In this document: one piece after another, positions 57,442 to 64,000 of the stretch
Layout: every line of letters begins with the position of its first letter
Numbering within the stretch: the stretch's first letter is position 1
Notes under the pieces: generated by a model
What the model was told of the DNA's origin: nothing
The model's input: the letters and a program-made list of their open reading frames with translations, nothing else
The model's database searches: none
From: Hypericum androsaemum
Lineage: Eukaryota; Streptophyta; Magnoliopsida; Malpighiales; Hypericaceae
Length of the DNA: 64,000 nucleotides
Direction: 5' to 3'
Assembly (NCBI GenBank): GCA_963995505.1
Contig: OZ023198.1
Location: 1,426,001-1,490,000, forward strand
Made by a program: the position numbers and the translations under genes

Positions 57442-57961
57442 TGTTGAGAACCGAGAGGACCCATACAATGCCCGGGCACCAACACACAAGCGAACCACAA
57501 TCACGACGATAAGCACGAACTCACAAGAAACTAAAGAAAAAGCACAAGAGACAAGATGTTTGGTTACCCGGTTTGATCCACAATGATCTACGTCCGGGGG
57601 CATACCAAGCCATGAGAGAGTTCACTATGCTCTTTATAAGAAAAAGGCCACACTTTTGGCACCCATACTCACCTAGGGTTTTCTATTCTTCTCTAGCCAC
57701 TCTCTCTTCTATTCTTGTTCTCAGGGGTTACAAATGAGTTACAAGGTGTATATATAGAGTCAACAATTCTAGGAAGCAAAAGCAACACGTAGGGGCATTT
57801 TTGTCCAAAGTCTGCAGCACCTCTACCTGGCTGCCTTTTGTTGCTTCTTTGTCTCTTTGTTTCAGCTCTGTTTCTTGATCCGATTGATCCTTCCGAGAGC
57901 CCCCGAGCACCGTATCACTTCGATCAACTCCCGAATTGCCTCTCAGGCTCCATACCCAACA
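57442..57961 (-). repeat. 5' LTR of copia B (complete)
   Basis: 520 bp; on the minus strand it starts TGTTGGGTATGG and ends TTCTCAACA, followed by primer binding site TTGGTATCAGAGCTTGG (57425-57441). Confidence 0.88.
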
Positions 57962-58240
57962 TATAATACTTTTACGCAATTCACAGGGTTCAACAAGCAA
58001 TCGATATTTCACGATTAAGTGAGCAGTACTCTTTTTCAAGAGTATAGTACTATTTGGAGTAGTGGTCCTTATATATCGTCTTAACAATCGAAAGATGGGC
58101 AACATTTTCTAATTAGCCTATTGAAATCCTATGTTATATGGTTGACACGGGTATATAAATTATGCTAAAATGCAATAGAAGATGCAAGCAAAAGATCTTG
58201 TATATTATTCTAGATCTTGATTGCTTCCAATAATCCCCTT

Positions 58241-58314
58241 CACGGTCTGTAGGGTTTGAACCTACGACATTGGGTTTTGGAGACCCGCGTTCTGCCGAAC
58301 TGAACTAAGAGTGC
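58241..58314 (-). pseudogene. Organelle-derived tRNA-Trp (CCA) relic
   Basis: The minus strand reads as the plastid/mitochondrial trnW-CCA type: TTAGTTCAGTTCGG, anticodon loop CTCCAAA with CCA, and GTAGGTTCAAACCCTAC. The acceptor stem GCACTCT/AGACCGT has two mismatches, so it is decayed. The CGGGT anticodon stem resembles the mitochondrial copy of the plastid gene as I recall it. A few flanking bases (GCTTTCTTAATCAAAATA) also look organellar. It ends 18 bases before the copia A 3' LTR. Confidence 0.8.
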
Positions 58315-58332
58315 TTTCTTAATCAAAATAGG

Positions 58333-58650
58333 TGTTGGCAAGAGAGGGCTAGCGCCTTAATGCCCTAGCGGACGCTAGGGGGGTTACAGCAACTCTGGCT
58401 TTTGGTGGCCTAGCGGCCACTATGAGGGTGGCTCCCGCTAGGGCATACTGGCAGCTATTTTTCGTTTTGCCCGGACTCTTATTTTTACTCCTAGGTCAAC
58501 CTAGATAGGTTTCTTAGTGTGTAAGGGTTAATATCTATGTAAAAGTATGTTACCCTAGTTGATGTATGACTTTGTAACTCGGATCTCATCAATAAAAGTT
58601 CTCATTTTTCTCTGCAGACGTAGGCATTAGGCCGAACTACGTTATCAACA
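58333..58650 (+). repeat. 3' LTR of copia A
   Basis: Starts TGTTGGCAAGAG and ends about ATCAACA. It contains an exact 11-bp inverted repeat, TGCCCTAGCGG at 58361-58371 and CCGCTAGGGCA at 58435-58445. The right end is uncertain because ACGTTATCAACA recurs at 58737-58748. Confidence 0.7.
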
Positions 58651-60657
58651 GGAGACAACGGTCGGCGAGGACCAGAGGGCAATGATTGAACTGGAGGAGA
58701 CGACCCATATTTAAGCAGCATGGTAGCGGTAAACTTACGTTATCAACACTGAATTCACTTTCGTTTGAATCTCGCTTGTATTGACAAATTTTAATTTTGA
58801 TTGCAACCATATGTTAGGTTAATTAAATATCTTGAATTCGACTTTTGAAAATACACTAATTTGATAAGTAAATTCAGTTTTTTTTTTAACTTCATTTGTT
58901 ACTCGGACACCTAGTCGGGTAGGATATTTGAAATATGGCAAAACTCTCCTCTCTTTTTTAAAACCAAAATTCTTCTTTTACCACTCATTAGTTCTCGATG
59001 ACTCGCACTCGAGACTTCTTATTTAAACTATAACAACTCTCTTATTGGTTATCTAAGTACTTCTTGATCTGAATATTTGATAATTTTTTAATTTGACGAG
59101 ACATTTAAATTGCACTAATTCAAAATATCTGGAGTTCCAAACGACCTTTTATAGAGAAAATCAAATGAAAATGAAGGTTTGATTACTTTATCATTCTTGG
59201 GGGGTCCAAAATTTCGGTACCCTTCTGCCCATCGCTGGTTTTGGGTATTTTGGAGGGCACCCAGAAAGATTTGGTAATGAGTAGTGACAGTTATAGCGAA
59301 TTTAGCTGATATTTTGCACTCGAATCCACCACTACTTTAGACTCCCCTGGTTGTGTACTTGCTACAACTTCGTACTTGCATTTTGTATTTGTTAACCATC
59401 CGAGACTATAACCCATTTTTGATATTTTGTAAAATTAACAGATTCGTAGTTATCTATTTACGTAAGTCGTTAAATTAATCTATATTAATCAAGCATTTGA
59501 GAACATATGACTATTAAATATTTGTCGAGAGAATATCACCACCTTTCAAATATTTTACTTGATTCGAATTTGGATTTTTTGTCTCAGTAAATGCTCAGAT
59601 ATCGAGTTATATAAACTAAAATAATATTTTGCAAAATCACTTTTTTTTGTGAAATTTTTAATATCCAGAGTGAGTTTTGTCTCACTTTATTTAGCAGGCA
59701 ACTCTCTCATCAATATCATTAAGATTTGTATGGTTTGAACCTAATATCTAGTGAATATAGTGACATTAGCATTTGAATCTCTCAGTTAAACTTACGGGAC
59801 TTCTAGTTCTACTGAATAAAGGAGAAAGTACGTTTTAGTTTAAAACTATAAGTTTTTTTAATAATTTATATTTTCTCTCATTTAGAATATGTAACATTAT
59901 AGATAATCAGTCAAGATGGTATTTTCATTTTAACTTTATACAACAGTGTACTTAACAATTTTCATTTAAATTTATGAAATAATATACTCACTTTGAAAAT
60001 CACTCCAGTGGCAAGATAATTTCTTTTTAAGGAGCATCAAATATGTATGATCTTCTATGCTATATAAGATCCATTTTAAACGTTGATAAATGGATAAATC
60101 TAAACCTTGACATTTTAATGAATCGAAACACGCGAGAGATGAAAATTTTCTACCGATATGAGTTGGTTCAAGTAGTAAAAAATTTTGATTCATTTAAGAG
60201 ATCTTCAATTCTCGTGAATATAAAAAATACTATTGAAAAAATAATCTCTTAAAATAGGATTCTACAGTACCTAAAATACTATATTTTAAAATTTTATCTC
60301 TCAAGTTGAAAATATCTCCTATCCTTTTTTTCCAAACTCGTTTATCCATTGATTTGTTGGCAATCTCCATCTACACTATCGAAAAAATTATACGTCATTT
60401 TTTGATATGTCTATATTGAAGATGGACATTTGTTGAAATCTACGATAAATCAAGAAGCGGTCACTATTAAAGAGCCGTATTGTATTTGTATTCAATGATT
60501 ATCGTAATTATTTACATATATATGAAAGTTTATGAAAAAAATGACATCGAACTTATTAAATAATTCAAGAATTCAAAAAATAGAAATATAAATATAAAAA
60601 TCCCCTGCGTGTGCCGCGAAACAGAGGATCACAAATCTCTAACTACAAATCCCGACC
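58651..60657. other. Intergenic, nest to eEF1B promoter
   Basis: AT-rich, without a recognisable gene. A SINE-like repeat related to 24731-24905 lies at about 58885-59060 on the minus strand. The right part should hold the eEF1B-beta promoter. Confidence 0.5.
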
Positions 60658-60666
60658 AAACCCTAA
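60658..60666 (+). promoter_or_regulatory. Telo-box upstream of eEF1B-beta
   Basis: AAACCCTAA, about 200 bases before the ATG and close to the likely transcription start, typical for plant translation-factor genes. Confidence 0.7.
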
Positions 60667-60716
60667 CTCTCTAACCCCTTTCGCCTCGCCGACTCTCCTC
60701 CTCCTCCCAAGCTCCG

Positions 60717-60851
60717 GTAAGCCCACGGGTACCCGCTCCTATTGTATTTTTTAATCGGTTTCGCCTTTTTAATTGAATTAAAGAGCGATTCTTTTGTATG
60801 ATTTGGGTTTGATCTGTTAATTTTTTTTTCGGAATTGATCCGTGGAAGCAG
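60717..60851 (+). other. Putative leader intron of eEF1B-beta
   Basis: GTAAGCCC donor at 60717 and GAAGCAG acceptor at 60851, ten bases before the start codon. Leader introns are common in plant elongation-factor genes and often enhance expression. Inferred from splice sites only. Confidence 0.6.
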
Positions 60852-60861
60852 AACTTAGGCA

Positions 60862-62047
60862 ATGGCGGTTGCGTTCCATGGTCTCAGGTCCGCGGCCGGG
60901 CTTAAGAAGCTCGATGAGTACCTCCTGACCCGCAGTTACATCAGCGGGTGGGTCCCTTTCGCCTTTCGTTTCGCGAATTGTTGCCGTCTTGTTACAGTAT
61001 TTGTGATTCTTGTGTTCTTGGTTCGTTAGCTACCAAGCTTCCAAGGATGACCTTACCGTGTACTCTGCTCTCCCAAGCGCCCCATCAGCCGAGTACGTGA
61101 ACGTGGGCCGTTGGTACAAGCACATTGATGCTCTCTTGAGGATCTCGTAAGTTCTCTCGTAGTATTTTGGATAGCAACTTGAGAACTTTGTTTGCTAGTG
61201 AATGATCGTCATGGTGGTTGTTTTCAGTGGGGTTTCGGAAGAAGGTTCTGGTGTCACTATTGAGGGATCTGCCCCGGAAGAGGCAATTGCAACGCCTCCA
61301 ACCAGCGACTCTAAGGCAAGCATCTGTCTTTTCTCTTGCTGTTGTGTATTGTCTGTGATCCCCGGGTGCCCTTAATTTGTGACTGATCCTTGTATGGCCT
61401 CTTCATTTGTGAACCCCAACTATGATTTTAGACTGCGGCTGATGACGACGATGATTCTGACGTGGATCTGTTTGGGGAAGAGACCGAAGAGGAAAAGAAG
61501 GCTGCAGAAGAGCGTGCAGCTGCTGTGAAATCTACCAAAAAGAAAGAGTGTAAGCCCCTCTTGTTCAGCATGCTGATTGTTATGATCCTTTTCGTACTGT
61601 TTTTTCATTTCTTATTTGCTATTCAGCTGGAAAGTCTTCCGTCCTGTTGGATATCAAACCATGGGACGACGAGACAGACATGAAAAAACTGGAGGAAGCT
61701 GTAAGGAGCGTCGAGATGGAAGGGCTATTTTGGGGAGCATCCAAGCTGATGCCAGTTGGATACGGCATCAAGAAACTGCAAATCATGCTTACTATTGTTG
61801 ATGACCTCGTGTCAGTAGACACTCTCATTGAGGAGACGCTGACAGTCGAACCAATTAACGAGTATGTCCAGAGCTGCGACATTGTAGCCTTCAACAAAAT
61901 CTGTAAGTAGCAATTTACCCTCCTCGAAAGTTCCGATACCTGTGCATCTGCTCGTAACACAATCTAAACTGGCAAATCTGGGTCACTTGGCCTATCTTGG
62001 AACGGCATGACTAATGGAGTTTGGTTTCGTTTAATTCCGTTGCAGAA
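60862..62047 (+). CDS. eEF1B-beta, guanine-exchange subunit of elongation factor 1
   Basis: eEF1B-beta reloads eEF1A with GTP during translation elongation. Exons: 60862-60947, 61030-61146, 61228-61315, 61432-61549, 61627-61902, and 62046-62047, which only completes the stop codon. Total 687 nt (228 residues), the family's normal size. The N-terminal part ([20 protein letters not shown]) is the GST-C-like helical region. A central acidic stretch ([19 protein letters not shown]) follows. The C-terminal EF1-GNE domain ([43 protein letters not shown]) carries the exchange activity. Intron 3 has a GC donor (AAG/GCAAGC), since no GT donor keeps the frame; all others are GT-AG. The TAA stop is split T/AA by the last intron. 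No lesion is seen. Confidence 0.95.
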
Positions 62048-63118
62048 ATTGTGATCTCTGGTTCATGGAATTCGCGCAAAGTCCGTCTACTACAGTCATA
62101 GTAGGAGAGTTCTGCGGAGGGCTTCAAGCAAGTATCCATTTCTTCTTCCTTTTTTGCCCATAATCATATGAAATTTGCTGTTCCTGGGATGTGAACTTTT
62201 GCCCTGTGACTCAGATTGTTGCTATATGATTTTGCTTCGCTGTGCTATATTATCTTTTCTTCGCCCATTTCCTCATTTATGGTCCTACGTTATGAAATTT
62301 CGTAGTCCTATGCCCTTGCATTTCGAATCATCTTAAGATAACCATATATATATATATATATATATTTTTTTTTTCCAAATGAATTTATAACAAAATTCAT
62401 AATTTATTCTAGATAAAACCGTTGAGAATTTTTTTTCCAAATGAATTTTACAAAAAAAATGGTAGGATTTTCTGTAGTTCTACAGAAATCCAAAATATTT
62501 AAAGCTGTGGTATTTTGACCTAGTAAAGGTAATTGGAATTTGTAAATAAATTCCATGTTTCTAAACACCAAGTGCAAGAGTGCGAAATTGTAAGGTTTGT
62601 ATGTTTTAGGCAAAAGAGAATACTAAGGAAGGATTTTTACATGTAATTGATTTTAAAAAGGTAAACATTTTGGGGAATTTTTATTTAAAAAATGTTACAA
62701 AGAAAGATTTAAAAAAATGCAATTTTATAAATAATGTTTATGAAAAAATTAACCATAAAACATTTTACATCAAAATACGACGAGTTCATATTATAGCAGT
62801 AAAATCGATATTTTTGTAAAAGTTGTCCAACTCGTAAATAAACATCGTTTAATATAAAAAATCCCTATAAAATAAAACAAATGAATTCCATACTGAACAA
62901 AATAAAACCAAGCTCTTCGTTTTGAGACCGGATTGAGTGGGGACTAAAGAAAATTTGTCTATAGGTGATGACTACATTTTGGGCCGTCAGATTTGATTAT
63001 CTTTAAATCTGATGGTCAATAACCTACCAGGTGATATTGGTTTGCATGTGAAGTGATATTGGTTTGCAAGAAGCTGGTTTACATATGTAGTAATATTGGT
63101 TTGAGTTAATCCCCATAA
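62048..63118. other. eEF1B 3' UTR and intergenic
   Basis: Starts with the eEF1B-beta 3' UTR. A (TA)n tract lies at about 62344-62366 and is followed by T-runs. The rest is AT-rich with no gene recognised. Confidence 0.5.
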
Positions 63119-63485
63119 ATGGAGACTAGCCCAGTCCCCACCAAATCCGCCCCCAATTTCGGGGGCATTCTTCGAGGCCATAATTGCTCCAGCCTTAATC
63201 CGGAGCTTTGTGGCGCATACAAAGGCCTCGAATTGGCTTGGAGCCTTAGCTATAAGAAGATTATTCTTGAAGTCGATTCAAAATTAGTAGAAGGCTTTGT
63301 CAACAGGCCTCCCTAGCAATCCCACATCCCATGGAATCCCTTCCTAGTTAAGTTAGAGTAGGAACTCAAACGGGATTAAAATGTTCGAGTTGTTCACACT
63401 TATCAGGAGGCAAATAGATGTGCCGACATGTTAGCTAACCTTGGTTTCTTAAAACTTTCCGGGTTCTTAGCCTTTGATTCTCTTC
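63119..63485 (+). pseudogene. Orphan RNase H (RVT_3-type) fragment of a LINE
   Basis: ELCGAYKGLELAWSL, YKKIILEVDSKLVEGFVN and, after stops, YQEANRCADMLANLGF form the second half of a plant RNase H-like domain as found at the C-terminus of L1-type LINE polyproteins. The first catalytic aspartate block and the RT are absent. In-frame stops near 63315 and 63360 break it. Confidence 0.7.
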
Positions 63486-63869
63486 CGCGTCAATAAGGAA
63501 TGTTATGTTTTGTGACTTGAGCGACGTGGCTTTTCCTCGTTGCGTTGTAATAGACCATGTCTTGAATTAATGAAGCTCTAGGGGCTCTGCTCCTCTTATT
63601 TTACCTTTAAAAAATGAAATTTTCTTAGGTAAATTAACCTTAGGTCCCTGGTCTATAGCGTAATTATTGATAAGATCTTTACTATTTGAAAAATTATTTT
63701 TTCATCCATACTCTTTGAAAAAATGTTGGGATCGGGTCCTTGTTTGATGTCAGTTTTATCTTTTTTTTAATATGTGAAATGACCTTTATATTATTGAACA
63801 AAAAATTTGATCTCTTTCAACCTCAAGCCAAGAACACCTCAACATACAACCTTAAGCAGAGAACACCTC
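63486..63869. other. LINE 3' flank and intergenic
   Basis: Probable 3' end of the LINE fragment (TTTACCTTTAAAAAATG near 63600), then AT-rich sequence. Nothing else recognised. Confidence 0.4.
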
Positions 63870-64000
63870 TGTTAAGCCAATGAACCCAACACAACCGCCA
63901 ACACTAGCATGCAACACACGAAACCACAAGAAGAACAAATGAAAGAACACAAAGGAGACAAGGATTTGTTCACCCGGTTCAATCTCGAGGATCTACGTCC
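63870..64000 (-). repeat. Partial copia LTR related to element B, cut by the right edge
   Basis: From TGTTAAGCC the sequence follows the copia B LTR: CACAAGAAGAAC, AAGGAGACAAGGAT, CACCCGGTTCAATC and GATCTACGTCC match the order at 57442-57595. Another member of the same family therefore continues beyond the window. Confidence 0.65.

Larger units (their letters stand above)
44297..57961 (-). mobile_element. Copia element B, nested in A
   Basis: Minus-strand Ty1/copia bounded by TGTT at 44297 and AACA at 57961, with a perfect 5-bp target duplication TATAA at 44292-44296 and 57962-57966. Gag lies at 56671-57399 and pol at 44579-47330. It is split by an unassigned segment that carries the gypsy element. 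Confidence 0.88.
41944..58650 (+). mobile_element. Copia element A, outermost of the nest (decayed)
   Basis: A plus-strand Ty1/copia relic. Its LTRs are 41944-42274 (5', truncated at its left end) and 58333-58650. Its own coding remains are gag (42301-43034) and protease (about 43100-43622), followed by unrecognisable sequence to 44296 and from 57967. Integrase, RT and RNase H were not found. Element B and a gypsy element have inserted inside it. Confidence 0.75.

Overview
The window is nuclear DNA of a flowering plant, most likely a eudicot; the species cannot be fixed from this sequence. The evidence is intron-rich housekeeping genes with plant-type GT-AG (and one GC-AG) introns, plant-only protein families (DUF247, an FHA-containing AAA-ATPase, RNase J with a trihelix tail), telo-box/site II promoters, an organelle-type tRNA relic, and nested Ty1/copia and Ty3/gypsy elements with tRNA-Met-type primer binding sites.

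Layout. 1-1862: adenylate kinase (minus, 3' end beyond the left edge). 3021-5728: NOP56, box C/D snoRNP core (minus), under paired telo-boxes and site II motifs. 6400-16180: accessory block made of two diverged tandem copies of a roughly 2-kb unit carrying a DUF247 C-terminal relic. The first copy has a tRNA-Lys(UUU)-like gene and is interrupted by a palindromic copia element (8365-13787); the second has lost the body of the tRNA. 17026-23348: 17-exon RNase J (plus). 25109-25822: small three-exon gene for a predicted N-myristoylated protein (plus). 26162-30193: COG2, conserved oligomeric Golgi complex subunit 2 (minus, 12 exons). 31804-41077: 28-exon FHA/AAA-ATPase (minus).

41944-58650: retrotransposon nest. 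A decayed copia element A (plus) contains copia element B (minus, TATAA target duplication). B in turn contains a Ty3/gypsy chromovirus (minus) with two 2154-bp LTRs, set in a short unassigned segment. An organelle-derived tRNA-Trp relic lies just before A's 3' LTR. 60862-62047: translation factor eEF1B-beta (plus). 63119-63485: orphan LINE-type RNase H fragment. 63870-64000: start of another copia LTR.

The host genes form no operon. They serve basic cell functions: adenylate balance, snoRNP assembly, organelle RNA processing, Golgi tethering and translation elongation. For the reconstructed spliced genes that lie wholly inside the window, exon lengths sum to whole codons, which supports the models: NOP56 538 aa, RNase J 887 aa, small myristoylated protein 173 aa, COG2 752 aa, AAA-ATPase 1201 aa, eEF1B-beta 228 aa. 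All retrotransposon coding regions seen are broken. No wholly new biochemical system is evident; the most unusual structures are the palindromic copia element, the exact loss of a tRNA body between duplicates, and the nest.
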